From: Paenibacillus peoriae KCTC 3763
GTDB taxonomy: Bacteria; Bacillota; Bacilli; Paenibacillales; Paenibacillaceae
Reading direction: 5' to 3'
DNA length: 64,000 nucleotides
Assembly (NCBI RefSeq): GCF_000236805.1
Contig: NZ_AGFX01000030.1
Span: forward strand, 212,722 to 276,721
Part shown: in pieces, positions 9,988-20,666 of the stretch
How positions within the stretch are numbered: position 1 is the stretch's first letter
How the letters are laid out: the number at the start of each line of letters is the position of its first letter
Made by a program: the position numbers and the translations under genes
The notes under the pieces: model-generated
What the model was told of the DNA's origin: nothing
Database searches by the model: none
What the model saw: only the letters and a program-made list of their open reading frames with translations

Positions 9988-10880
9988 ATGTATCCCTTCG
10001 GAAAGGGGGCGGCCCGGTTAATACCGTATCTCTTGCTGAGTATTCCGGTGCTGCTCTATTTGCTTCTTGGCTTTGGTCCCTCCATGGTAACTGTACTGTT
10101 TTCCTTTACAGATGCATCAGGTGTTCCGGGACAATCATGGAATTTTGTCGGATTCGAGAATTATACGACCTTCTTTACCTCCTCGGATTCAGGAGATCGT
10201 ATCGCTTCTATTGGTCGTTCCTTATACTTTGCCGTAGCAGTGGTTGTGATTCAAAATGCAGTAGGGCTGTTCATGGCCATCCTTATTAATAAGAAGCTCA
10301 AAGGTGATGTATTTTACCGCGCTGTATTTTTTCTGCCTGTTGTACTTGGGGTAACGGTATCTGGCCTGATCTGGCAGCTGATTGCCAATCCGCTTGGCGG
10401 TCCTGCGCAAGCCATGATGAACTTTTTTGGAACCAGCTCCAACTTTTTCGGGGATTATGATATTGCCTTTGAACTGATTATTTTCGTGCAAATTTGGATG
10501 TACATGGGCTACTCAATGACTATTTTCTTAGCCGGGCTGCAATCCATTCCCAATGATTTATATGAAGCAGGGTATATGGACGGCGCTTCCGGGTGGAAAG
10601 CGTTCAAAAATATTACCTTTCCGATGATTGCGCCATCCTTTACAGTCAATATGCTGCTGTCCATTATTGGAGCCTTGCAAACCTTTGACATTATTTATGT
10701 GCTGACAGGTGGTAAATTCAACACGACGACACTTGCGTTTGATGTGTATGCAACAGCCTTCGGCTCCGGGACATCGGATTACGGCCTTGCTTCCGCGGTA
10801 GCTATGATCCAGTTCCTGTTCGTATTTACGGTGTCGATGATTGCCCTGTATTACTTGCGTAGAAGAGAGGTGGAAATGTA

Positions 10881-10881
<1 letters not shown>
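9988..10881 (+). CDS. ABC sugar transporter permease (MalF-like)
   Basis: An inner-membrane permease of the carbohydrate-uptake-1 ABC family, about 297 residues with six membrane segments. The ATPase-contact (EAA) loop is visible as YEAGYMDGASGWKAFKNITFP. ATG 9988 was preferred to GTG 9979 because AAAAGGTG lies about 10 bases upstream of it. The gene pairs with the next permease (one-base overlap) and with the upstream binding protein. Substrate follows from the operon context: probably a beta-linked glucose oligomer. Confidence 0.87.
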
Positions 10882-13069
<2,188 letters not shown>

Positions 13070-13090
13070 ACAGAAAAAGGGGATATCATT

Positions 13091-13130
13091 TAAGCCGTCA
13101 TGCTGCAATAACAGAACATGACGGCTTTTA
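13091..13130 (+). terminator. Terminator after bglB
   Basis: TAAGCCGTCATG (13091-13102) pairs with CATGACGGCTTTTA (13117-13130), with a short T-tract. It closes the sugar operon and also separates it from convergent exoA. Confidence 0.75.
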
Positions 13131-13158
13131 AGACTGCGTAATACTTGTGTAAGGCGGA

Positions 13159-13923
13159 TTATGCTGAAATATCCTGCATATCGAGTATAACAGGGCAGTG
13201 GTCGCTACCGGTAATATGACAATCTATGCTTGCGTCTATTAATAGCGGGCGAAGTCTGTCCGAGACGAGGAAGTAGTCGATTCGCCAGCCGATGTTCCGT
13301 TCTCTCACCTTCGGCATATAGGACCACCAGGAATAAACCTCCGTCCGGTCAGGATAAAAGTGTCTGAAGGTGTCAATAAACCCGGCGCCCAGCAACTGCG
13401 ACATTCGCTCCCGTTCCTCAGGCGTAAATCCGGCATTGCCGTAGTTGGCTTTTGCATTTTTCAAATCAATCTCCTGATGAGCCACGTTGAGATCACCACA
13501 AATAATGACAGGCTTCGATGCATCCAACTGTTGCAGATAGCTGCGGAAACGGTCCTCCCATTCCAGTCTGTACGGCAGCCTGGACAAATCCCGTTTGGTA
13601 TTCGGAGTATACACATTAACCAGATAAAACTTCTCGAATTCCAGAGTAATGGTTCTGCCTTCAGGCTCCCCATTTTCTTCAAGTCCATAATGTACAGAAA
13701 GCGGCTTGATTTTGGTGAAGATAGCCGTGCCGGAATATCCTTTTTTCTCGGCATAATTCCAGTACTGTGTGTATTCCTCCATGTTCTCCATGAGGATTTG
13801 TCCCTCTTGAAGCTTGGTTTCCTGTACGCAAAAAATATCGGGATTTGTTTCTTTTAGATAAGTATAGAATCCTTTGGTCACACAGGCTCTTAAGCCATTA
13901 ACATTCCAAGATATTAATTTCAT
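13159..13923 (-). CDS. exoA: Exodeoxyribonuclease III / AP endonuclease
   Basis: This DNA-repair enzyme cuts at abasic sites and degrades 3' ends of duplex DNA. The 254-residue protein has all EEP-nuclease signatures: SWNVNGLRA at the N-terminus, QETKLQEG (metal-binding Glu near residue 37), GDLNVAHQEIDLKN (catalytic Asp and Asn), and SDHCPVILD (catalytic His) near the C-terminus. AAGGAG precedes the ATG. It stands alone between bglB and the tRNA region and is convergent with bglB. Confidence 0.94.
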   Translation of the reverse strand: MKLISWNVNGLRACVTKGFYTYLKETNPDIFCVQETKLQEGQILMENMEEYTQYWNYAEKKGYSGTAIFTKIKPLSVHYGLEENGEPEGRTITLEFEKFYLVNVYTPNTKRDLSRLPYRLEWEDRFRSYLQQLDASKPVIICGDLNVAHQEIDLKNAKANYGNAGFTPEERERMSQLLGAGFIDTFRHFYPDRTEVYSWWSYMPKVRERNIGWRIDYFLVSDRLRPLLIDASIDCHITGSDHCPVILDMQDISA

Positions 13924-14087
13924 TGTCGATCTCCTTATTACTCATCGCGGTCAAGCGGTGTGATTGAATATATCCTCGGTTGGGATAAGCATATATAATG
14001 AAATAACTATATGGGGAACAAGATAGATGATAGCAATCTCTGTGTTTTTTTAAAAGGGCAGTTGTTAGCAAACCATGATCTGAACAC

Positions 14088-14143
14088 AAAAAAGGCTGCT
14101 CCCAACAAGCGCTAAACCGACATACGGCCTAGTGGAAGCAGCC
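14088..14143 (-). terminator. Intrinsic terminator on the minus strand
   Basis: On the minus strand, GGCTGCT (14137-14143) pairs with AGCAGCC (14094-14100), extended by CCA/TGG after one mismatch. Six T follow (complement of 14088-14093). It is the second terminator downstream of tRNA-Arg. The interval 13924-14248 otherwise shows no gene. Confidence 0.7.
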
Positions 14144-14215
14144 ATTCTACATTAAAAATGCTAACGAAGCTAATGCTCCGACGTCCCCCAAAGGGGTTCT
14201 CATCCTGCTGGAACG

Positions 14216-14241
14216 AAAAAAAACTTCCTAATAGGAAGTTT
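14216..14241 (-). terminator. tRNA-Arg terminator
   Basis: On the minus strand, AAACTTCC pairs with GGAAGTTT around a short loop and is followed by a run of T, starting 8 bases after the tRNA 3' end. Confidence 0.85.
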
Positions 14242-14248
14242 GTATATA

Positions 14249-14322
<74 letters not shown>

Positions 14323-14342
14323 ATAAAATTCAAGCGAATATT

Positions 14343-14371
14343 AATATATCACATGGATGCAAAAGATTCAA
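14343..14371 (-). promoter_or_regulatory. tRNA-Arg promoter
   Basis: On the minus strand, TTGAAT (14366-14371) and TATATT (14343-14348) are separated by exactly 17 bases. They lie 21 bases upstream of the tRNA 5' end. Confidence 0.75.
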
Positions 14372-14495
14372 GTCTTGTTTCCCATATTATTTAGTTGTTC
14401 AGACTTTGTGCAGCATAAATTCAGACTAGACGTGGTTTTTTTTGCCTTATAAAAGGGTATGTTAGAATACAGGTGAATATGTGGAAGACGAGTGG

Positions 14496-14525
14496 TTGGA
14501 CTTAAGCTGCTGTTTCTCATATAAT
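14496..14525 (+). promoter_or_regulatory. Promoter of the ysoA-like gene
   Basis: TTGGAC (14496-14501) and TATAAT (14520-14525) with an 18-base spacer, about 33 bases before the GTG start. Confidence 0.7.
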
Positions 14526-14557
14526 CTACAAATACTTTAGCATACGGAGGAGAGGGG

Positions 14558-15493
14558 GTGCCTTTAATTAAGGACTCCAAGGTGACGACAAAAGAAAATA
14601 ATATTGTATTGTTTCCAAAGACACTGGACTATTATCAAATTCAACTTACTGTGATGCTTGAAAACGAACGTTACGGAGAGGCGATGGCGATGCTGCGTTT
14701 TTTAATGCAGTGTCAGGGACAGGAGCAGAAACAATACGATGAATGGGATGCTCTATTACAATGGCTGGAAGCTGCCTTTCCACAGTATGTTGACAGCGGG
14801 GGAGTAACGGACGTTGCGGAAGAAGACGAGGTGGGCGAAGTAGAATTGGCTCGCCGCCATGCACGCTTTAAGCAGGAGCAGGATGCAGGGTATGGCAATA
14901 GGCTGCTGCAGATGGCTATGGATGGACCATTATCCGAACAGACGATTTTAGCACTTGAGCAGTTGTCCTATCTGGAGCTGCCGGAAATTGACGATGCCTT
15001 GCTTCGCTGGATAAAAGAACGGGAAATCCATCCTCTCCTCCAATTCCGAATTTTGCAAACACTGCGACGACGTGGAATGGAAGGGACGATAGAAATCAGA
15101 CGGGGAGATGAAAAAGCGGAGATCGAGATTGAAACGGTTCCACTTCAACCGGGTGATTTTCCTGAACAGATTTTGCGTATCTTGGAACGGGTAGCCGATC
15201 AGACCGAGGTGCATGAGCCTACGCTGTTCTATTTTGCGCAGGAGCTGTGGTCGCAGTTTGTGATGGCTGTGTATGGTACGAATGATTACAGATCGATGCT
15301 GGTGGAAGAGGACGGAATGTCGGATATTTGGGCGGCAGCTCTCCACCAGACGGTTTCGGAGAGTTTGAGTGGAAGCAACAACGAGGAAGAAACACGTGCT
15401 ATTTACGGCATTACAGATTCGCTGCGCTTCCGTTTTGAGCAGGCGTATCGGTCAATGCGAGTCTTTGTAGCTGCGGGAATGAATACTCCTTGA
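14558..15493 (+). CDS. YsoA-like TPR-type protein of unknown function
   Basis: A 311-residue, acidic, mostly helical protein with no signal peptide or membrane segment. Helical pairs such as YQIQLTVMLENERYGEAMAMLRFLMQCQGQ suggest tetratricopeptide-like repeats. Position directly upstream of tig matches ysoA of B. subtilis, also a TPR-containing protein of unknown role. The identification rests on context and overall character, not a strong motif. It starts with GTG, set by GGAGG at 14546-14550, 7 bases upstream. It may interact with the adjacent chaperone and protease genes, but nothing in the sequence proves this. Confidence 0.65.
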   Translation: MPLIKDSKVTTKENNIVLFPKTLDYYQIQLTVMLENERYGEAMAMLRFLMQCQGQEQKQYDEWDALLQWLEAAFPQYVDSGGVTDVAEEDEVGEVELARRHARFKQEQDAGYGNRLLQMAMDGPLSEQTILALEQLSYLELPEIDDALLRWIKEREIHPLLQFRILQTLRRRGMEGTIEIRRGDEKAEIEIETVPLQPGDFPEQILRILERVADQTEVHEPTLFYFAQELWSQFVMAVYGTNDYRSMLVEEDGMSDIWAAALHQTVSESLSGSNNEEETRAIYGITDSLRFRFEQAYRSMRVFVAAGMNTP

Positions 15494-15536
15494 ATGACCG
15501 GAAACGTTTACCTGTAAAGCATTGAAAGGGCTGCTC

Positions 15537-15565
15537 TTGAAAAAGACAGTAATGTTAGATATACT
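15537..15565 (+). promoter_or_regulatory. tig promoter
   Basis: TTGAAA (15537-15542) and TATACT (15560-15565) have an ideal 17-base spacer, 72 bases before the tig start codon. Confidence 0.75.
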
Positions 15566-15637
15566 ATAATGGTTATTTTGTGTGCGTTGATTGAAATGAA
15601 AACTAAGTGAAGATTTTGTTGGAGGGGAAAGCATAAA

Positions 15638-16951
15638 ATGAAAGCAACTTGGGAGAAAATAGAGAAGAACCTTGGGGTTCTTGAAGTTGAGGTTAACGCG
15701 GATCGTGTAGCCGCTGCACTCGACAAAGCTTTTAATAAAGTGGTAAAGCAAGTAAGTGTACCAGGATTCCGTAAAGGTAAGGTGCCACGTCCTATTTTTG
15801 AAAAACGCTACGGTATTGAAAGCTTGTATCAGGATGCAATCGACTTCCTGCTGCCAGAAGCTTATGGTGAAGCTGTAGAGCAAACGGACATCTTCCCGGT
15901 TGATAGCCCGGACGTTGAAATTGATCAATTTGCTAAAGGCGAATCTTTCAAATTCAAAGCAAAGGTTACAGTTAAGCCTGAAGTTACTTTGGGCGAGTAC
16001 AAAGGCATAGAAGTGTCTGTAAGCAAACTTGAAGTAAGCGACGAAGAATTGACTCAAGAGCTGGAGCGCCTGCAACAACGTCATGCTGAATTGGTTGTCG
16101 TTGATGAAGATGCTGCTCAATCCGGTGATACAGCTATTATCGACTTCGACGGTTCCGTAGACGGCGTACAATTCGAAGGCGGACAAGCTGAGAAGTATTC
16201 TCTGGAGCTGGGCTCCAACACCTTCATCCCTGGCTTTGAAGATCAAGTGATTGGTTTGCACACTGGCGATTCCAAGGACGTTGAAGTAACGTTCCCTGAG
16301 AACTACCATTCTGCTGACCTGGCTGGCAAACAAGCTGTATTCAAAGTGAAAGTTCATGAGCTGAAACGCAAAGTTCTTCCTGAACTGGACGATGAATTTG
16401 CTAAAGATGTAAGTGAATTTGACACACTGGCTGAATTCAAGGAAGATCTGAAAAAGCAATTGCTGGAGCGTAAGGAGAATGAAGCTAAAGCAGCTCGTGA
16501 AGGTGCTGTAGTGGAGAAAGTTGCTGAGAATGCAACAATCGACATTCCTGAAGCAATGGTCAAGAGTGAAGTGCAAAACATGGTTCGCGATTTCGACAAC
16601 CGTCTGCGCAGCCAAGGCATGAACCTTGAAATGTTCCTCGGCTTCTCCGGTCAAAGCAAGGAAGACCTGGAAGAGCAAATGAAAGCTGATGCTGAAAAGC
16701 GCGTGCGTAACAACCTCGTGCTGGAGCAAGTGGCTAAGGCAGAAAACATCGAAGTTTCCGAAACGGAAATTAATGAAGAGCTGCAAAACATGGCTGATGC
16801 TTACAAACGTTCTGTTGAAGAAATCCGCAGTATTCTGGAAAGTAACGGCTCGTTAGCCAACTTGAAAGAAGAGGTCTCACTGCGCAAAACAATTGCTTTG
16901 CTGGTGGAAAACAGCAAAGAAGTTGAAGCACCAGCTGCAGCTGCTGAGTAA
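15638..16951 (+). CDS. tig: Trigger factor
   Basis: Trigger factor is the ribosome-bound chaperone and peptidyl-prolyl isomerase that meets nascent chains at the exit tunnel. The 437-residue length is standard. The N-terminal ribosome-binding domain has the signature VPGFRKGKVPR at residues 44-54. An FKBP-type isomerase domain follows at about 155-245 (GDTAIIDFDGSVDG, GFEDQVIGL). The rest is the helical substrate-binding arm. GGAGGGG precedes the ATG. It has its own promoter and terminator, so it is separate from clpP although the gene order is conserved. Confidence 0.97.
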   Translation: MKATWEKIEKNLGVLEVEVNADRVAAALDKAFNKVVKQVSVPGFRKGKVPRPIFEKRYGIESLYQDAIDFLLPEAYGEAVEQTDIFPVDSPDVEIDQFAKGESFKFKAKVTVKPEVTLGEYKGIEVSVSKLEVSDEELTQELERLQQRHAELVVVDEDAAQSGDTAIIDFDGSVDGVQFEGGQAEKYSLELGSNTFIPGFEDQVIGLHTGDSKDVEVTFPENYHSADLAGKQAVFKVKVHELKRKVLPELDDEFAKDVSEFDTLAEFKEDLKKQLLERKENEAKAAREGAVVEKVAENATIDIPEAMVKSEVQNMVRDFDNRLRSQGMNLEMFLGFSGQSKEDLEEQMKADAEKRVRNNLVLEQVAKAENIEVSETEINEELQNMADAYKRSVEEIRSILESNGSLANLKEEVSLRKTIALLVENSKEVEAPAAAAE

Positions 16952-17013
16952 TTTAAACGATAAAAATATACGGGGTATGCTGTTACAGGCTGCAACGTAG
17001 TAATTAGATAGGG

Positions 17014-17048
17014 ATAAGGCACGTAGTGAAAGTTACGTGCCTTATTTT
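17014..17048 (+). terminator. tig terminator
   Basis: ATAAGGCACGTA (17014-17025) pairs perfectly with TACGTGCCTTAT (17034-17045), then TTT. The following 300 bases to clpP hold no gene; a promoter and a small hairpin (17283-17315) are visible there. Confidence 0.85.
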
Positions 17049-17223
17049 CACCTTAGGAAACCTAAATTTTGGTCGTTTATGGAAAGCGCTGTAAGTGGTG
17101 TTTTCGTGTTTTACATAAGTCACCACCGTACATTTGCACATACATATGAAACATGGTTAAATATGAGAAGGTCTCGGCAAAGCGTATTGTAAACAGCCGC
17201 ACTTTAGATGAGCGGATGCAAAT

Positions 17224-17252
17224 ATGACACGAGACTCTGAACATGTTAAAAT
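17224..17252 (+). promoter_or_regulatory. clpP promoter
   Basis: ATGACA (17224-17229) and TAAAAT (17247-17252) are 17 bases apart, about 110 bases before clpP. I found no CtsR heptad repeat nearby, so heat-shock control through CtsR is not supported. Confidence 0.55.
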
Positions 17253-17360
17253 ATTTTGTAAGGTGTTCACGTTTCATGCTCACCGCTTTCGTTTTAATGG
17301 GACTTAAGGAAGCGGATGAATACAGGTGTTCATTTTAATTAAGAAAAGAGGTTGGTCGTG

Positions 17361-17951
17361 ATGAGTCTCGTCCCTATGGTTGTGGAACAAACGAATCGAG
17401 GAGAACGATCTTACGATATTTACTCGCGGTTGCTTAAGGATCGCATCATTTTCCTGAGTGGCCCGATTGATGACGATGTCGCCAATCTCGTCATTGCACA
17501 GCTATTGTTCCTTGCTGCGGAAGATCCGGAGAAGGATATCAATTTGTATATTAACTCGCCAGGTGGTTCTGTAACTGCGGGCATGGGTATATATGATACA
17601 ATGCAATTTATTAAGCCGGACGTATCAACGATCTGTGTAGGCATGGCTGCAAGCATGGGTTCTTTGTTGCTCACAGCGGGTGCACCAGGCAAAAGATACG
17701 CGCTTACTAACAGTGAGGTTATGATCCATCAGCCGCTCGGCGGCATTCAGGGGCAAGCCTCTGATATGCTGATTCATGCGGACTGGATTATCAAAACACG
17801 TGCCAAGCTGAATCAAATCTATGTAGAGCGTACGGGTCAGCCCCTCGAAAAAATCGAACGTGATACTGACCGGGATTTCTTCATGGAAGCAGAAGAGGCA
17901 AAAGCATATGGTATCATTGACCAGGTGCTGTCTAAACCGATTAATCTGTAA
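17361..17951 (+). CDS. clpP: ATP-dependent Clp protease proteolytic subunit
   Basis: ClpP forms the double-heptamer barrel that degrades proteins fed by ClpX or ClpC. The 196-residue protein has the full serine-protease triad: Ser98 in GMAASMGS, His123 in MIHQPLGG and Asp172 in DTDRDFF. ATG 17361 ([10 protein letters not shown]) was chosen as the usual N-terminus. It is 12 bases from clpX, so the two subunits are co-expressed. In B. subtilis clpP is unlinked to clpX; the adjacent arrangement here resembles the E. coli order tig-clpP-clpX-lon. Confidence 0.97.
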   Translation: MSLVPMVVEQTNRGERSYDIYSRLLKDRIIFLSGPIDDDVANLVIAQLLFLAAEDPEKDINLYINSPGGSVTAGMGIYDTMQFIKPDVSTICVGMAASMGSLLLTAGAPGKRYALTNSEVMIHQPLGGIQGQASDMLIHADWIIKTRAKLNQIYVERTGQPLEKIERDTDRDFFMEAEEAKAYGIIDQVLSKPINL

Positions 17952-17963
17952 AGGGGTGGCTCT

Positions 17964-19220
17964 ATGTTTAAATTTAATGATGAAAAAGGACAATTGAAAT
18001 GTTCTTTCTGCGGCAAATCTCAAGATCAGGTTCGCAAACTTGTTGCCGGACCAGGTGTATATATATGTGACGAATGCATTGAGCTGTGCACGGAGATTGT
18101 GGAAGAGGAATTGGGTCATGAAGAAGAAGTAGATCTGAAAGACATTCCGAAACCGATGCAAATCCGTGAGATTTTGGACCAATATGTCATTGGTCAGGAT
18201 CAAGCGAAAAAATCGTTGTCTGTAGCGGTATATAACCATTACAAACGTATTAATACACAAAACAAAATTGATGATGTAGAGTTACAAAAAAGCAACATTC
18301 TGATGCTTGGACCTACAGGTTCGGGTAAAACGTTGCTTGCGCAAACGATGGCTAAAATTTTGAACGTACCTTTTGCTATTGCAGATGCCACTTCCCTCAC
18401 GGAAGCCGGTTATGTAGGTGAAGACGTTGAAAACATTTTGCTGAAATTGATTCAAGCAGCCGATTATGATGTGGAAAAAGCCGAGCGCGGTATCATCTAC
18501 ATTGACGAAATTGATAAAGTAGCCCGTAAATCCGAAAACCCGTCCATTACGCGCGACGTATCGGGAGAAGGTGTACAGCAGGCCTTGCTTAAAATTTTGG
18601 AAGGCACGGTTGCTTCTGTACCTCCGCAAGGTGGCCGCAAGCATCCGCATCAAGAGTTCATTCAAATTGACACCACAAATATCCTGTTTATTTGCGGCGG
18701 TGCTTTTGACGGTCTGGAGCAAATGATCAAACGCCGTATCGGTAAAAAGGTCATTGGCTTTAATGCCACTAGCGAACAAAAAGATCTGAAGCCAGGGGAA
18801 TATACTTCCATGGTATTGCCTGAGGATCTGTTGAAATTCGGACTGATTCCGGAATTCGTAGGACGTTTGCCAGTCATTTCTACGCTGGAGCCGCTTGATG
18901 AGAATACATTGGTTCGTATCTTGTCGGAGCCGAAAAATGCGTTAACCAAGCAATACCAGAAGATGCTGGAACTGGATAATGTGCAGCTGGAATTTAAGCA
19001 AGATGCTCTGGAAGCCATTGCTCGTGAGGCGATCAAGCGTAACACGGGTGCCCGTGGTCTTCGCGCGATCATTGAAGGTATTATGCTCGACGTCATGTAT
19101 GAAGTTCCTTCCCGTGATGATGTGACGACTTGCGTCATCAACGAGCAGGTAGTAAAAGACAAAATCGCACCGGAACTCGGTCGTACAGATAAGGATAAAA
19201 AACAAGAAGAGAGCGCCTAA
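17964..19220 (+). CDS. clpX: ATP-dependent Clp protease ATP-binding subunit ClpX
   Basis: ClpX is the AAA+ unfoldase that recognises tagged substrates and threads them into ClpP. The 418-residue protein starts with the C4 zinc finger (Cys13, Cys16, Cys35, Cys38), the substrate and adaptor docking domain. The AAA+ module follows, with Walker A GPTGSGKT, Walker B IIYIDEID, and the ClpP-docking IGF loop within [16 protein letters not shown] precedes the ATG. It is co-transcribed with clpP. Confidence 0.97.
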   Translation: MFKFNDEKGQLKCSFCGKSQDQVRKLVAGPGVYICDECIELCTEIVEEELGHEEEVDLKDIPKPMQIREILDQYVIGQDQAKKSLSVAVYNHYKRINTQNKIDDVELQKSNILMLGPTGSGKTLLAQTMAKILNVPFAIADATSLTEAGYVGEDVENILLKLIQAADYDVEKAERGIIYIDEIDKVARKSENPSITRDVSGEGVQQALLKILEGTVASVPPQGGRKHPHQEFIQIDTTNILFICGGAFDGLEQMIKRRIGKKVIGFNATSEQKDLKPGEYTSMVLPEDLLKFGLIPEFVGRLPVISTLEPLDENTLVRILSEPKNALTKQYQKMLELDNVQLEFKQDALEAIAREAIKRNTGARGLRAIIEGIMLDVMYEVPSRDDVTTCVINEQVVKDKIAPELGRTDKDKKQEESA

Positions 19221-19329
19221 GGATTGATACTTCGCGATCTCTACAACATGAGAAGCCGGATCTCCACTTCACTAAACCGTATGAGGTTTTAAGGGGTGGA
19301 GGTTTGGTGTTAATGGGAGAGAAAAGTAC

Positions 19330-20448
19330 ATGTTCTTAAGACAAGACACACGTCCCGTTAAAGTCGGGAATCTGACGATTGGCGGCAGCAATGAAGTCAT
19401 TATCCAAAGTATGTGTACAACCAAAACAGCAGATGTGGAAGCTACTGTAGCCGAGATTCTTCGCTTGGAGGAAGCCGGATGTCAACTGGTGCGGGTTACG
19501 GTCAACAATGAGGAAGCAGCCGCTGCCATTAAGGAAATTAAAAAACGGATTCATATTCCGCTCGTCGCGGATATTCATTTTAATTACAAGCTGGCTCTAC
19601 TGGCGATTGAAAACGGAATTGACAAGGTCCGCATTAATCCAGGTAATATTGGTCGACGCGAAAAAGTGGAGGCTGTCGTTAATGCGTGTAAGGAAAAAGG
19701 GATTCCGATTCGGATTGGTGTCAATGCCGGATCATTGGAGCAGCATTTGCTGGATAAGTATGGCTATCCGACGCCAGAAGCGATGGTAGAAAGCGCGCTG
19801 TACCATATCGGTATTTTGGAGGAGCTTGATTTCCACGATATTATTGTGTCTCTGAAAGCGTCTGACGTACCCATGGCGATTGCTGCTTATATGAAGGCCG
19901 CTGAAATTATCAAGTATCCGCTTCATCTGGGTATCACCGAAGCAGGTACGCTCTTTACCGGAACGGTTAAAAGTGCGGCGGGTATGGGGGCCTTGCTGGC
20001 ATCAGGCATCGGCTCCACGATGCGTATTTCACTCAGTGCCGATCCGGTGGAAGAAGTGAAGGTTGCACGGGAGCTACTCAAAACGTTTGGACTAATCACC
20101 AACGCTGCGACATTGATTTCCTGTCCAACTTGCGGACGTCTGGATATTGATCTGTTCTCTATTGCCAACGAGGTAGAGGACTATATTGCCAAACTCAAGG
20201 TGCCGATTAAAGTATCGGTGCTGGGATGTGCAGTAAATGGTCCGGGTGAAGCGAAGGAAGCTGATATCGGCATTGCTGGAGCACGCGGGGAAGGGCTTTT
20301 GTTCCGTTACGGTAAAATGATCCGCAAAGTACCCGAGGCTGACATGGTTGATGAATTGAAAAAAGAAATTGATGTCATCGTCAAAGCGTATGAAGAGACA
20401 GGCAAAATCCCGGGGCGTGAAGAACGCCATACAGCTGAGAAAGTATAG
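19330..20448 (+). CDS. ispG: 4-hydroxy-3-methylbut-2-enyl-diphosphate synthase (flavodoxin)
   Basis: IspG is the iron-sulfur enzyme of the MEP isoprenoid pathway that converts methylerythritol cyclodiphosphate to HMBPP. The 372-residue protein has the TIM-barrel N-terminus ([19 protein letters not shown]) and the C-terminal 4Fe-4S site, with SCPTCGR and [13 protein letters not shown] supplying the cysteines. GGGAGAG lies upstream of the ATG. An imperfect hairpin (CTCCAC 19262-19267 with GTGGAG 19296-19301) lies between clpX and this gene. It interrupts the usual clpX-lonB-lon neighbourhood. Confidence 0.95.
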   Translation: MFLRQDTRPVKVGNLTIGGSNEVIIQSMCTTKTADVEATVAEILRLEEAGCQLVRVTVNNEEAAAAIKEIKKRIHIPLVADIHFNYKLALLAIENGIDKVRINPGNIGRREKVEAVVNACKEKGIPIRIGVNAGSLEQHLLDKYGYPTPEAMVESALYHIGILEELDFHDIIVSLKASDVPMAIAAYMKAAEIIKYPLHLGITEAGTLFTGTVKSAAGMGALLASGIGSTMRISLSADPVEEVKVARELLKTFGLITNAATLISCPTCGRLDIDLFSIANEVEDYIAKLKVPIKVSVLGCAVNGPGEAKEADIGIAGARGEGLLFRYGKMIRKVPEADMVDELKKEIDVIVKAYEETGKIPGREERHTAEKV

Positions 20449-20504
20449 ACCCAATCAGTTTTTATACAGAAGTATAATCATTCTTTATGGTCATTATATC
20501 ATCG

Positions 20505-20550
20505 CCGTGAAGAACAGTTCTGTTACAGAATTGTTCTTCACGGTGTTTTT
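20505..20550 (+). terminator. ispG terminator
   Basis: An 18-bp stem (20505-20522 with 20526-20543, one G-U pair) with a three-base loop, followed by TGTTTTTG. Confidence 0.85.
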
Positions 20551-20666
20551 GTATTTTCCTTCTGATCTTTTGAAAGACTGCCGTTTAGCTATCGTGGAAA
20601 AGGAAATACTGTCTTTCATAGAGCGGCATTTTTCAATTTGCTGAGATGAGAAACGGAGGAAATACA

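Noticed and set aside
15452-16786. Long open frame (444 codons) on the minus strand opposite tig
   Set aside because: Phe/Leu/Ser-rich shadow translation of the tig codons, no ribosome-binding site, no family character, and tig is certain.
17049-17360. CtsR operator before clpP
   Set aside because: No GGTCAAA heptad repeat could be found; only a SigA-like promoter and a small hairpin.
17625-18260. 211-codon minus-strand frame over clpP and clpX
   Set aside because: Covers the active-site coding regions of two certain genes; no start signals.
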